Assembly: GCA_964370985.1 (NCBI GenBank)
Contig: CAYJLE010000031.1
Span: forward strand, 1-37,510
Length of the DNA stretch: 37,510 nt
Source: JAHDVS01 sp964370985
Lineage (GTDB): Bacteria > Actinomycetota > Thermoleophilia > Gaiellales > Gaiellaceae
Reading direction: 5' to 3'
Under the pieces are notes generated by a model that saw only the letters and a program-made list of their open reading frames with translations, did not search any database and was not told the DNA's origin. Made by a program: the position numbers and the translations under genes. Of this stretch, positions 1 through 7,083 are shown piece after piece. Every line of letters begins with the position of its first letter. The first letter of the stretch is position 1.

Positions 1-188
1 TCGGCCGACCACTGCTTCATCACCTGGAGCTCCCAGTCGGGCTTCGGGCCCGGATACTCGTCCCGCGCCGGCCAGTCGCCCTGCTCGAGGCAGACGACCC
101 GGAAGCCCGCCTCGGCGAGCCTGAGGGCGACGACGCCGCCGGCCGCGCCGGCGCCGATCACCAGCACGTCTGCGCGGGCGGCGCTCAC
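1..188 (-). CDS. GMC-type FAD-dependent oxidoreductase, N-terminal part only
   Basis: The gene runs off the left edge; about 62 N-terminal residues are visible. They begin with an ADP-binding Rossmann fingerprint, VIGAGAAGGVVALRLAEAG, followed by an acidic-ended second strand (CLEQGDW) that would bind the FAD ribose. The stretch after it (YPGPKPDWELQ, then KQWSA) resembles the start of GMC oxidoreductases, which oxidise alcohols or aldehydes with FAD. The GTG start overlaps the TGA stop of the upstream hydrolase gene by four bases (GTGA), so it is the last visible gene of the minus-strand operon starting at 2872. Substrate is unknown. In this context an amine- or alcohol-oxidising role beside the gamma-glutamyl ligase and hydrolase is possible, but that is inference; other FAD oxidoreductase families share the same N-terminus. 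Confidence 0.75.
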   Translation of the reverse strand, partial: MSAARADVLVIGAGAAGGVVALRLAEAGFRVVCLEQGDWPARDEYPGPKPDWELQVMKQWSA

Positions 189-865
189 GCGCGCGCGACC
201 GCGACGAACGCGTCGAAGAGCCGCTGCGAGACCGGGTCGTCGAGCAGCTCCAGGTGCCACTGGACGCCCAGCGCCCACCAGCCGCCCTCGTACTCGATCG
301 CCTCGGCCACGTCACCGGCTGCGGCCACGACCCGCAGCCCCGCGCCGAGCTCGCCGGCGGCCCAGTCGTGGAACGAGTTGACGTCGAGCCCGAGCTCCCC
401 GGCCGCCGCCGCGAGACGGCTTCCTGGCTCGACCTCGACCGCGTGGGTCGGGATCGCGAGCGACTCCCCCTGGCGGTGCCCCTCGACCCGCCGCAGCTTG
501 CCGCCGAGCGCGACGTTCAGCATCTGACAGCCCCGACAGACCGCAAGCAGGGGCGCGCCGCGCGCCCGTGCGCCATGAACGAGCCGCGTCTCGAACTCGT
601 CGCGGCGATGGTCGAGACCCGAGGCCTCCGCCGCGGACCCGAAGCGCTCGGGCGCGACGTCGCCGCCGCCGATCAGGAGCACGCCGTCCGCGACCGCAAG
701 CAGGTCGTCGACATCGGGCGTGCCCGCCCAGGCAACGAGCGGCTGGCCACCCGCAGCCGTGAGCAGCCCGAAGAACTGGTCGTAGACGATCGACGCGTGC
801 AGACACCCGAGCGGCGTCTCGAGCTCGCGCGCGTGCGGAGCGATCACGATCCGGGGCCGCGTCAA
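185..865 (-). CDS. Class I glutamine amidotransferase-like gamma-glutamyl hydrolase (peptidase C26 family)
   Basis: A 226-residue protein of usual length for the PuuD/C26 family, which hydrolyses gamma-glutamyl amides such as gamma-glutamyl-GABA. The nucleophile elbow is LAVCRGCQMLNV with Cys110. The rest of the triad is in VQWHLE, His204 and Glu206, replacing the commoner QFHPE. The oxyanion region GVLLIGGGDVAP lies at 61-72. It follows the glutamine-synthetase-like gene by 16 bases and overlaps the next gene by four. Ligase and hydrolase side by side match the logic of the Puu pathway, in which an amine is protected by gamma-glutamylation, oxidised, then released. Family assignment is firm; the actual amine is not known. 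Confidence 0.9.
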   Translation of the reverse strand: MTRPRIVIAPHARELETPLGCLHASIVYDQFFGLLTAAGGQPLVAWAGTPDVDDLLAVADGVLLIGGGDVAPERFGSAAEASGLDHRRDEFETRLVHGARARGAPLLAVCRGCQMLNVALGGKLRRVEGHRQGESLAIPTHAVEVEPGSRLAAAAGELGLDVNSFHDWAAGELGAGLRVVAAAGDVAEAIEYEGGWWALGVQWHLELLDDPVSQRLFDAFVAVARA

Positions 866-881
866 CGCCCGCCGCCCCGCC

Positions 882-2234
882 TCACGAGAGGCGCAGGAAC
901 TGCTCGCGCTCCCAGTCCGTCACCTCGGCGTGCCACGCCTCCGTCCCGTACGAGGGCACCGCCGCGCGGGCCTTCGCGATCTCGTGGCGCTTGAGCGCGA
1001 GGAACGCCTTCGTGAACTCGGGGTGGAAAGCGGCACGAAGCGCCTCGTCGGCCTCGAAGCGCTCGAGCGACTCCTCGAGCGTCTCGGGCAGGAGCGGCAG
1101 GTCGTCCAGCTCGTAGGCGTTCTCCTCGAGCGGGGGCGGCGGCTCGACCTGGCGGTCGATCCCGTCGAGCATCGAGACCAGCATGCCCGCAAAGGCAAGG
1201 TAGGGGTTGGAGGCTCCGCAGCCGAGCCGGTTCTCGACGTGCGTGTGGTCGCCCCGGCCGGCCTTGACGCGGATCGCGACCGAGCGGTTCTCGAACCCCC
1301 AGGTCACGCTCGCGGGCGCGTACGTCCCCTTGCGGAAGCGCTTCGCGCAGTTGACGGTCGGCCCGAGCAGCGCGTTCAGCCCGGGCGCGTGCTCGAGCAG
1401 GCCGCCGATCGCCCAGCGAAACTCCGGGGTCAGCTCGCCCCGGCCGGGGTCCCAGAAGACGTTGCGCTCGCCCTCGAACAGGCTCAGGTGCAGGTGGCCG
1501 CTCGAGCCGCTCGCGTCCGCGAACGGCTTCGACATGAACGTGGCGAGGAGGCCGTGACCGGCGGCGATCTCCTTCGCGTAGGTCTTGTAGGTGAAGTTGT
1601 CATCGCCGACGGCGAGACCCTCGACCGGGCTGAACGTGAGCTCGTACTGGGTCGGGCCCCACTCCTGGTTCAGCGTGCGCGGCCTGAGCCCGAGCGCTCC
1701 GACCGCCCGCACGAGCTCCTGGAGCACCGGGAGACGCTGGTTCGTCAGCGTCGTCGTGATGTCCGTGCCGCCAAACGGCGGGCGCAGAGTCTCCGCGTCG
1801 AGCAGGAAGAGCTCGTACTCCGCCTGCATCCGGGCCGTGAAGCCCCTCGCCGCCGCCGCCTCGACCTGGTGGCGAAGCACCTGCCGCGGGCTCGCCTCCA
1901 CCGGCCGCCCGTCCGCATACTCCGTGTCGCAGATCACGCGCGCCTGGCCCTCGACGTGCGGGAGAACCGCGAACGTGGACAGATCGGGGCGCATGACGAG
2001 GTCCTGGAAGGTCAGGTCGGCGCCGAAGCCCGTGCCCGTCGCGACCCAGCACTCGTGGTCCCAGCAGTAGATGTCGCAGACGAGCGACAGCCCCTCGTCG
2101 ACGAACGACCAGAAGTGGTCGGCGGTCACGGTCTTGCCGCGCGAGATTCCGTTCAGGTCCGGGGTCTCGAGACGGACGAGCTCGATCCGATGCTCCGCGA
2201 GCAGCCGCTCGACCCGCTCCCGCTCGGCGCTCAT
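882..2234 (-). CDS. Glutamine synthetase family protein (gamma-glutamylamine ligase-like)
   Basis: A 450-residue GS-fold ligase. The N-terminal beta-grasp domain includes TPDLNGISRGK (25-34). The catalytic domain carries the metal and ATP residues: Glu139 and Glu141 (AEYELFL), Glu191 and Glu198 (EWGPTQYE), His247/His249 (GSSGHLHL), Asn316-Arg317 (ENRSVAIRV) and Glu334/Arg336 (VENRLG). I see no adenylylation loop with the Tyr typical of GlnA-I. The ATG at 2232-2234 overlaps the stop of the preceding isochorismatase gene (ATGA); longer in-frame extensions would run through that gene and are rejected. Neighbouring a C26 hydrolase, it is more likely a gamma-glutamyl-polyamine or -amine synthetase (PuuA-like) than an ammonia-assimilating GS. 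Substrate is inferred from context only. Confidence 0.88.
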   Translation of the reverse strand: MSAERERVERLLAEHRIELVRLETPDLNGISRGKTVTADHFWSFVDEGLSLVCDIYCWDHECWVATGTGFGADLTFQDLVMRPDLSTFAVLPHVEGQARVICDTEYADGRPVEASPRQVLRHQVEAAAARGFTARMQAEYELFLLDAETLRPPFGGTDITTTLTNQRLPVLQELVRAVGALGLRPRTLNQEWGPTQYELTFSPVEGLAVGDDNFTYKTYAKEIAAGHGLLATFMSKPFADASGSSGHLHLSLFEGERNVFWDPGRGELTPEFRWAIGGLLEHAPGLNALLGPTVNCAKRFRKGTYAPASVTWGFENRSVAIRVKAGRGDHTHVENRLGCGASNPYLAFAGMLVSMLDGIDRQVEPPPPLEENAYELDDLPLLPETLEESLERFEADEALRAAFHPEFTKAFLALKRHEIAKARAAVPSYGTEAWHAEVTDWEREQFLRLS

Positions 2235-2872
2235 GCCGCGAGCCACCCGAGCACGGCGTCCGTGTCCGCGACCCAGCCGAACTTCATCGCGAAGTTCTTC
2301 AGCGTCGCGGCGTGGAGATCCGGGGCGAACGACGAGACGGCGTCCGCGACGACCGTGGTGCGGTAGCCGTGGTGGAACGCCTCTCTCGCCGTTTCCTCGA
2401 CGCAGATCTGGGTCACCGTGCCGGTGACGACGAGCGACCGTACGCCGAGCGCGCGCAGCCGCTCGTCGAGGTCGGTGTCGTGGAAGGAGCCGTAGCCGAG
2501 CTTGTCGACGACGAGCTCGCCCGGCGCGGGCGGAAGCTCGTCGACGATCGCGGCGCCCTCGAGCGGCTCCGCCCGGTCGGCGAAGCGCCGGCGGTGCCCG
2601 GGCCAGCAGGCTCGATCGCCGGGATGGCACTGCGGCGACCAGAGCCAGAGCAGGTTGTCCTCCTCCTCCGAGAGGAAGCGCGTGAACACGACCGGGAGAC
2701 CGCGGGCGCGGAACGCCTCGAGCAGGCGGCGAACCGGCGGGATCGTCGCGCGCGCGTCCGGCACCTCGAGCGGGGCCCCTTCGCGAACGAAGTCGTTCTG
2801 CATGTCGACGACGAGGAGCGCGGGGCGCTCGACCCGCTCGGCCGGGGGTAGCTCGGTTGCGATCAGGGGCAT
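2231..2872 (-). CDS. Isochorismatase-fold cysteine hydrolase
   Basis: A 213-residue cysteine hydrolase of the isochorismatase-like superfamily, usual length. The triad is visible: Asp23 in VVDMQNDF, Lys124 in VVDKLGYGSF and Cys157 in TVTQICVEETARE. Members hydrolyse small amides or carbamoyl groups (nicotinamide, N-carbamoylsarcosine, ureidoacrylate) as well as isochorismate; the presence of the full Asp-Lys-Cys triad points to an amidase. It is the first gene of the four-gene minus-strand operon and its stop overlaps the glutamine-synthetase-like start. The start was chosen at the first ATG after the divergent intergenic region (2873-2950). No clear Shine-Dalgarno precedes it. In this operon an amide or carbamoyl intermediate of amine catabolism is a plausible substrate, but this is not provable here. 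Confidence 0.88.
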   Translation of the reverse strand: MPLIATELPPAERVERPALLVVDMQNDFVREGAPLEVPDARATIPPVRRLLEAFRARGLPVVFTRFLSEEEDNLLWLWSPQCHPGDRACWPGHRRRFADRAEPLEGAAIVDELPPAPGELVVDKLGYGSFHDTDLDERLRALGVRSLVVTGTVTQICVEETAREAFHHGYRTTVVADAVSSFAPDLHAATLKNFAMKFGWVADTDAVLGWLAA

Positions 2873-2903
2873 CCGTGCGGATCGTACGGCAGGCGGGCCA
2901 GGC

Positions 2904-2914
2904 AACGTAATGTT
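2904..2914. promoter_or_regulatory. Imperfect palindrome in divergent promoter region
   Basis: The 78-bp gap between the divergent isochorismatase and epimerase genes holds AACGTAATGTT, an AT-rich imperfect palindrome (AACNTNANGTT). It contains TAATGT on the plus strand, and TAACAT starts within its first nine bases on the minus strand. Both fit a TANNNT -10 box, so the site could be two back-to-back promoters or an operator. No convincing -35 is visible. Confidence 0.3.
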
Positions 2915-2950
2915 AGGTCGGCCCTTCAGGCAGCGACCACGGAGGTGCGG

Positions 2951-4006
2951 ATGGAATCGGCGGTCTCCGGCAGCCCGGCTACCCGCGAGGCGGCCGGCTC
3001 GATTCTGGGCGTGGACGCGCTCGAGGAGCGCCTGTCGCGCCCCGACGAGCGGCTCGCCGCCGACCTGGTGCGGGCCCCCGGCGACATCCTCGTACTCGGC
3101 GCCGGCGGCAAGATGGGGCCGACGCTCGCGCGGATGGCCCGCCGCGCCGCACCGGAGCGGGCGGTGTACGCGGTCGCCCGGTTCAGCGACCCGGCCGCGG
3201 AAGCCGGACTGCGCGGGCACGGAGTCGAGACGATCCGGGCCGATCTGCTCGAGCGCGACGACATCGCTCGCCTGCCGCGCGTCCCGAACGTCGTCTTCAT
3301 GGCCGGGCAGAAGTTCGGCACGTCGGGCTCCCCCGCCCAGACGTGGGCGCTGAACGTGCTCGCGCCCGCGCTCGTCGCCGAGGCCTTCCCGGAGAGCCGG
3401 ATCGTCGCCTTCTCGACCGGCTGCGTCTACCCGTTCGTGTCCGTCTCGTCGGGCGGATCGACCGAGGACTCCGAGCTGACCCCGCCGGGCGAGTACGCGG
3501 CGAGCTGCGTCGGACGGGAGCGGGTGCTGCGCTGGCGCTCGGAGCGGCACGGCACCCCGGGGCGGCTCGTCCGCCTCAACTACGCGATCGACCTGCGCTA
3601 CGGCGTCCTCCACGACATCGCGCGCAACGTGCGAGACGGCGAGCCGGTCGACGTGACCATGGGCCACGTGAACGTGATCTGGCAGGGGGACGCGAGCGCG
3701 ATGGCGCTGCGCTGCCTCGCCCACTGCACGACGCCGACGGAGCCCCTGAACGTGACCGGCCCGGAGACGATCTCCGTGCGCTGGCTCGCCGAGGTCTTCG
3801 GCGAGCGCCTCGGCAAGCGGCCGGTGCTCGTCGGGGAGGAGGCGCCGACGGCCTGGCTCTCGAACGCGGGCCGCGCGTTCGGCCTGTTCGGCTACCCGTC
3901 GGTCTCGCTCGAGACGATGATCGACTGGGTCGCCGACTGGGTCGCCCGCGAGATGCCGAGCCTCGACAAGCCGACGCACTTCGAGGCCCGGGATGGCAGC
4001 TACTGA
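2951..4006 (+). CDS. NAD-dependent epimerase/dehydratase-like protein (atypical extended SDR)
   Basis: A 351-residue extended-SDR protein. The N-terminal nucleotide-binding motif is ILVLGAGGKMGPTLARMA (47-63, GxGGxxG), and FSTGCVYPF (154-162) matches the active-site strand of sugar-nucleotide epimerases. The expected YxxxK pair is absent: after Tyr182 (GEYAASCVGRE) the position of Lys is Cys186. The substrate-binding half includes LNVTGPETISVRWLAEVFGE. The ATG at 2951 is preceded by GGAGG at 2941-2945; a GTG two codons earlier is possible but sits on that Shine-Dalgarno. It overlaps the following acetyltransferase by 14 bases and, with the DapA-like gene, forms a sugar- or sugar-acid-type cassette. 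With the Lys missing it may bind NAD(P) without normal catalysis, or use another base. Confidence 0.8.
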   Translation: MESAVSGSPATREAAGSILGVDALEERLSRPDERLAADLVRAPGDILVLGAGGKMGPTLARMARRAAPERAVYAVARFSDPAAEAGLRGHGVETIRADLLERDDIARLPRVPNVVFMAGQKFGTSGSPAQTWALNVLAPALVAEAFPESRIVAFSTGCVYPFVSVSSGGSTEDSELTPPGEYAASCVGRERVLRWRSERHGTPGRLVRLNYAIDLRYGVLHDIARNVRDGEPVDVTMGHVNVIWQGDASAMALRCLAHCTTPTEPLNVTGPETISVRWLAEVFGERLGKRPVLVGEEAPTAWLSNAGRAFGLFGYPSVSLETMIDWVADWVAREMPSLDKPTHFEARDGSY

Positions 4007-4844
4007 GGGCGACGTGTCCGCCCTCGACCTCCCCGCCGTCGAGCTTCGGGAGCGCCACGTCGCCGGGGCGCTCGACCTCTCGCGGGCAGCCGGGTGGAAC
4101 CAGACCGCCGCGGACTGGCTGCTGATGATCGGCCGCGGCCGGGCGTTCGGGATCGCCGCGCCCGACGGCGGACTCGTCGCAACGGCGCTCGCGCTCCCCT
4201 ACCCGCCCGGGTTCGGCTGGGTCAGCATGGTGCTCGTGCACGCCGCCTGGCAGCGGCGAGGACTCGGCACCCTCCTGCTTTCGCGCGCCGTCGACGAGCT
4301 ACGCGAGCGCGGGCTCGTCCCCTTCCTGGACGCGACGCCCGCCGGCAGAGCGCTCTACGATCCGCTCGGCTTCCGGGCGGTCGAGTCGATCACCCGCTGG
4401 CGCGGCACGGGCCGCGGCGACCGCGCCGCAAGCCTGCGGCCGGTTCCCGGGGCGGCCGAGATCGCGGAGCTCGACCGGGCCGCGTTCGGGGCCGACCGAA
4501 CGGCGATCCTGGCCGACCTGCTCGCGCGCGAAGGGGCGCTCTCCCGCATCGACCCGGGCGGCCGCGGCTTCCTGCTCACGCGGCCGGGGCGCGCCGCGAC
4601 CCAGCTCGGGCCGGTCGTCGCGTTCAGCGAGAGCGTCGCGCTCGACCTCGTCGACGGCGCTCTCGACAGGATCGCGGGGCCGGCCCTGATCGACGTGCCC
4701 GACCGCGAGGCCGGCCTCGCCGGCCTGCTCCGCGACCGGGGCTTCGAGCCGGAGCGGCCGTTCACGCGGATGGCCCTCGACCGCGACACGGCCTTCGGGG
4801 AGCAGGCGCTCGTGCGGGCGATCGCCGGCCCCGAGCTCGGCTAG
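3993..4844 (+). CDS. GNAT family N-acetyltransferase, two-domain
   Basis: A 283-residue protein. Residues ~15-135 form a GNAT domain: the acetyl-CoA pyrophosphate loop is QRRGLGTLLL (87-96, the Q/RxxGxG motif), preceded by the strand VSMVLVHAAW, and motif B lies near FLDATPAGRALYDPLGFRAVE. Residues ~140-283 look like the second domain seen in YitH/HolE-type acetyltransferases (Acetyltransf_18-like), with PVVAFSESVALDLVDGAL and a C-terminal LLRDRGFEPERPFTRMAL. It is translated in an overlap with the epimerase and ends in the TAG that also begins the -10-like box of the next gene. Substrate is unknown; a small amine or amino sugar is likely given the neighbours. Confidence 0.85.
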   Translation: MAATEGDVSALDLPAVELRERHVAGALDLSRAAGWNQTAADWLLMIGRGRAFGIAAPDGGLVATALALPYPPGFGWVSMVLVHAAWQRRGLGTLLLSRAVDELRERGLVPFLDATPAGRALYDPLGFRAVESITRWRGTGRGDRAASLRPVPGAAEIAELDRAAFGADRTAILADLLAREGALSRIDPGGRGFLLTRPGRAATQLGPVVAFSESVALDLVDGALDRIAGPALIDVPDREAGLAGLLRDRGFEPERPFTRMALDRDTAFGEQALVRAIAGPELG

Positions 4845-4847
4845 GGT
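4842..4847 (+). promoter_or_regulatory. -10-like box TAGGGT for a leaderless start
   Basis: TAGGGT (TANNNT) lies six bases before the GTG of the DapA-like gene, which has no Shine-Dalgarno. This spacing would put the transcript start on or next to the GTG. The same TANNNT-N6-GTG arrangement occurs at the M23 peptidase gene. No good -35 is visible; the box overlaps the upstream TAG stop. Confidence 0.45.
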
Positions 4848-4853
4848 AGCCCG

Positions 4854-5897
4854 GTGCACTGGCAGGAGCTCCCCGCCGACTCGCTCGCCGCCTTCCGCGA
4901 CGGCGCGGTGATCCCCGCGCACCCGCTCGCGCTCGACGCCGGGCGGCAGCTCGACCGCCGCCGCCAGCGGGCGCTCGCACGCTACTACCTCGACGCCGGC
5001 GCCGGCGGGCTCGCGGTCGGCGTCCACTCGACCCAGTTCGCGATCCGCGACGTCGGCCTGTACGAGCCGGTGCTCGAGCTGGCCGCCGAGACCGCGGCGG
5101 GGTGGGCGACCCGCCCCGTCTTCCTGATCGCGGGCGTCGCCGGACGTACGGCGCAGGCGGTCCAGGAGGCCCGCACCGCCCGCTCGCTCGGCTACCACGC
5201 CGTCCTGCTCAGCCTCGCCGCCATGAAGGGCTCGAGCGAGGACGAGCTCGTCGAGCACTGCCGGGCCGTGGCCGCCGAGATGCCGACCGTCGGCTTCTAC
5301 CTCCAGCCGGCGGTCGGGGGGATCCCGCTCCCGCGCGGTTTCTGGCGACGCCTCGCGGAGCTCGAGAACGTGATCGGGATCAAGGTCGCCCCCTTCAACC
5401 GCTACGCGACTCTCGATGTCGCCCACGGGATCGCCGAGGCCGGCGCGCGAGAACGGATTTCCCTCTACACGGGCAACGACGACCACATCGTCCTCGACCT
5501 CGTGGTGCCGCTACGCACCGAGGCCGGCGAGCTTCGATTCGTCGGCGGCCTACTCGGGCACTGGTCGGTCTGGACGCGCACCGCGGTCGAGCTCCTCGAG
5601 CGCTGCCGCGCGGTTCGCGGCGCGGTGAGCGTGCCCGCCGACCTGCTCGCGCTCGACAGCGCCGTGACCGAGTGCAACGCCGCCGTCTTCGACGTCGCCA
5701 ACAGCTTCCGCGGCGTGATTGCCGGCTGCCACGAGGTGCTCCGCCGGCAGGGCCTGCTCGAGGGCCGCTGGTGCCTCGACCCGGACGAGGACCTGAGCCC
5801 CGGCCAGGCCGAGGCGATCGACCGCGCCTGCCGCCTCTACCCCGAGCTCACCGACGACGACTTCGTCGCGGCGAACCTCGAGCGCTGGCTCGCGTAG
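4854..5897 (+). CDS. Dihydrodipicolinate synthase (DapA/NanA) family aldolase
   Basis: A 347-residue class I aldolase/lyase of the DapA family, longer than the usual ~300 because of a C-terminal helical extension (CRLYPELTDDDFVAANLERWLA). The Schiff-base lysine is Lys177 in VIGIKVAPFNRY, and the catalytic tyrosine is Tyr149 in TVGFYLQPAVGG. The canonical GGT(T/S)GE substrate-carboxylate motif is replaced by AVGVHSTQF (54-62), so the substrate is probably not pyruvate plus aspartate semialdehyde. It starts at GTG 4854, six bases after a -10-like TAGGGT, with no Shine-Dalgarno. As third gene after an epimerase and an acetyltransferase it could cleave or dehydrate a sugar acid. It ends one base from the convergent FMN reductase gene. 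Confidence 0.88.
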   Translation: MHWQELPADSLAAFRDGAVIPAHPLALDAGRQLDRRRQRALARYYLDAGAGGLAVGVHSTQFAIRDVGLYEPVLELAAETAAGWATRPVFLIAGVAGRTAQAVQEARTARSLGYHAVLLSLAAMKGSSEDELVEHCRAVAAEMPTVGFYLQPAVGGIPLPRGFWRRLAELENVIGIKVAPFNRYATLDVAHGIAEAGARERISLYTGNDDHIVLDLVVPLRTEAGELRFVGGLLGHWSVWTRTAVELLERCRAVRGAVSVPADLLALDSAVTECNAAVFDVANSFRGVIAGCHEVLRRQGLLEGRWCLDPDEDLSPGQAEAIDRACRLYPELTDDDFVAANLERWLA

Positions 5898-5898
5898 A

Positions 5899-6447
5899 TC
5901 AGGCCGCCGCGGCGGCCGGTCCGGCCTCGGCGAGGAGCTCCCGGACGGCGGCCTCGAGCCGGCCGCGCAGGGGCTCCCGGACTTCCCCGCCGGCGAGCTC
6001 CTCGTGGGCGCGGGGAACGGCGAGCTCGACCCCGGCCACCCTCGCGCCGGCCCGGGCGAGCACCTTGCGCAGCTCGGCCTGGGCCCACATCGCGCCGTAG
6101 GCGCCCGTGCTGGCCCCGATCACCGCGACCGGCTTGCCCTGGAGCACCGAGCCGCCGGGCGGGCGCGAGGCCCAGTCGACCGCGTTCTTGAGCTGGCCGG
6201 GAATCGACGAGTTGTACTCGGGCGTGGCGAACAGGACCGCGTCCGCGCGGGCGATCGCGCCACGCCAGGCGACGAGCCCGGCGTGACCGTCGCCGGGCTC
6301 GTCGTCGGCGTTGAACGGCGGCACCAGCACGAGCCCGTCGAACCGCTCGACCGCGACGCCGGGCGGCGCGAGCTCGAGCGCCGCCCGCAGAAGCGCCGTG
6401 TTGTGGGAATCGCGCCGCAGGCTTCCGGAGACGCCGAGGAGCAGCAT
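5899..6447 (-). CDS. NADPH-dependent FMN reductase (flavodoxin fold)
   Basis: A 182-residue protein of the NADPH-dependent FMN reductase/azoreductase family. The FMN phosphate loop is GVSGSLRRDSHN (5-16). The isoalloxazine-contacting segment is TPEYNSSIPGQLKNAVDW (75-92), nearly the family signature. It reduces FMN or a quinone with NADPH in the cytoplasm. The ATG shares one base with the stop of the yceI-like gene (TGATG), so both are translated from one message under the MarR-controlled promoter at 7040-7067. The pairing of a flavin/quinone reductase with YceI under a MarR regulator suggests a response to quinones or lipophilic oxidants, which is inference. Confidence 0.9.
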   Translation of the reverse strand: MLLLGVSGSLRRDSHNTALLRAALELAPPGVAVERFDGLVLVPPFNADDEPGDGHAGLVAWRGAIARADAVLFATPEYNSSIPGQLKNAVDWASRPPGGSVLQGKPVAVIGASTGAYGAMWAQAELRKVLARAGARVAGVELAVPRAHEELAGGEVREPLRGRLEAAVRELLAEAGPAAAAA

Positions 6448-6995
6448 CAGACCGCCTTGATCACCGAGAGCGCGACGCCGAGCCGCACCTCGTTCGAGAC
6501 GAGCAGGCCGCCACCCGGGAGCGGCTGGTTCCAGTCGACGCCGAACTCGCGCCGGTCGATCGCACCCTCGAGCGCGAGCCCGAGCCGCTCGTTGCCCCAC
6601 GGGTCGGCGCCGGCACCGGTCAGCGCGCCGCGCAGCGTGACGGGGCGGGTCGTCCCCTTGAGCGTCAGCTCGCCCTCGACCGAGAGCGCGTCGCCGTCGC
6701 GCGACACAGAGGTCGAGACGAAGCGGGCCTCCGGGAAGCGCTCGACGTCGAAGAAGTCAGGCGAGCGCAGGTGGACGTCGCGGTCGGGCTCGTGGGTGGT
6801 CACGCTGGCGAGGTCGACCGTGCCCTCGAGCGCGGGCTGCTCGCCGGCGACGAACGTCCCCGAGAACACCTGCGCGCGCCCCTTGACGGTCGCGAAGCCG
6901 AGGTGCTTGGCGGCGAACTCGACGTGGGAGTGAGCGGGATCGACCGTCCACGTGCCGCTGGCGGCCGTGACGGCGGGCTGCTCTACGACGGACAT
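6447..6995 (-). CDS. YceI family protein (lipid/isoprenoid-binding barrel)
   Basis: A 182-residue protein matching the YceI beta-barrel family along its length: SGTWTVDPAHSHVEFAAKH (13-31), FDVERFPEARFVS (83-95), ELTLKGTTRPVTL (109-121) and IDRREFGVDWN (145-155). YceI proteins bind long isoprenoid chains such as polyprenyl quinones. I see no signal peptide, so this one is predicted to be cytoplasmic, as in several actinobacterial members. An unusually perfect Shine-Dalgarno, AAGGAGG, lies at 7004-7010. It is the first gene of a two-gene operon behind a consensus promoter with three operator copies, so expression is probably strong once derepressed. Confidence 0.93.
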   Translation of the reverse strand: MSVVEQPAVTAASGTWTVDPAHSHVEFAAKHLGFATVKGRAQVFSGTFVAGEQPALEGTVDLASVTTHEPDRDVHLRSPDFFDVERFPEARFVSTSVSRDGDALSVEGELTLKGTTRPVTLRGALTGAGADPWGNERLGLALEGAIDRREFGVDWNQPLPGGGLLVSNEVRLGVALSVIKAV

Positions 6996-7003
6996 CGGAA
7001 CTA

Positions 7004-7010
7004 CCTCCTT
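7004..7010 (-). promoter_or_regulatory. Strong Shine-Dalgarno of the YceI gene
   Basis: On the minus strand this reads AAGGAGG, eight bases before the YceI ATG. It is among the best ribosome-binding sites in the window, where many genes have none, and confirms the chosen start. Confidence 0.85.
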
Positions 7011-7023
7011 GAGCGGATAACTA

Positions 7024-7036
7024 TTGCGTGCTCAAG
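7024..7036 (-). promoter_or_regulatory. Putative MarR operator, copy 1
   Basis: Minus-strand CTTGAGCACGCAA. It lies just downstream of the -10 box of the YceI promoter, over the expected transcription start. It shares CTTGAGC and GCAA with copies 3 and 4; the underlying palindrome is TTGMGCGCKCAA, a spacing typical of MarR-type sites. Confidence 0.65.
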
Positions 7037-7039
7037 AAG

Positions 7040-7067
7040 TCTATAGGAGGGGTTCTTGCGCTGTCAA
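7040..7067 (-). promoter_or_regulatory. Consensus housekeeping promoter of the YceI operon
   Basis: On the minus strand a perfect TTGACA (-35, 7062-7067) and TATAGA (-10, 7040-7045) are separated by 16 bases. This is the best sigma70-type promoter in the window. The -35 is inside operator copy 2 and the start region is inside copy 1, so a bound repressor would block polymerase. Confidence 0.75.
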
Positions 7068-7068
7068 G
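7056..7068 (-). promoter_or_regulatory. Putative MarR operator, copy 2
   Basis: Minus-strand CTTGACAGCGCAA, overlapping the -35 hexamer TTGACA. It is the least conserved of the four copies, probably because it must also serve as -35. Confidence 0.6.
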
Positions 7069-7070
7069 TA

Positions 7071-7083
7071 TTGCGCGCTCAAG
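7071..7083 (-). promoter_or_regulatory. Putative MarR operator, copy 3
   Basis: Minus-strand CTTGAGCGCGCAA, the most symmetric copy, just upstream of the -35. It includes the stop codon and last base pairs of the marR gene. Its start is 15 bp from that of copy 2. Confidence 0.65.

Noticed and set aside
882..2630. A longer 582-codon version of the glutamine-synthetase-like gene reaching into the isochorismatase gene
   Set aside because: The extra N-terminus is Arg/Ala-rich shadow translation of the neighbouring gene; the ATG at 2234 gives the normal family start and an ATGA overlap.
5550..5732. Small minus-strand frames inside the DapA-like gene
   Set aside because: No Shine-Dalgarno or motif; complete overlap with a strongly supported gene.
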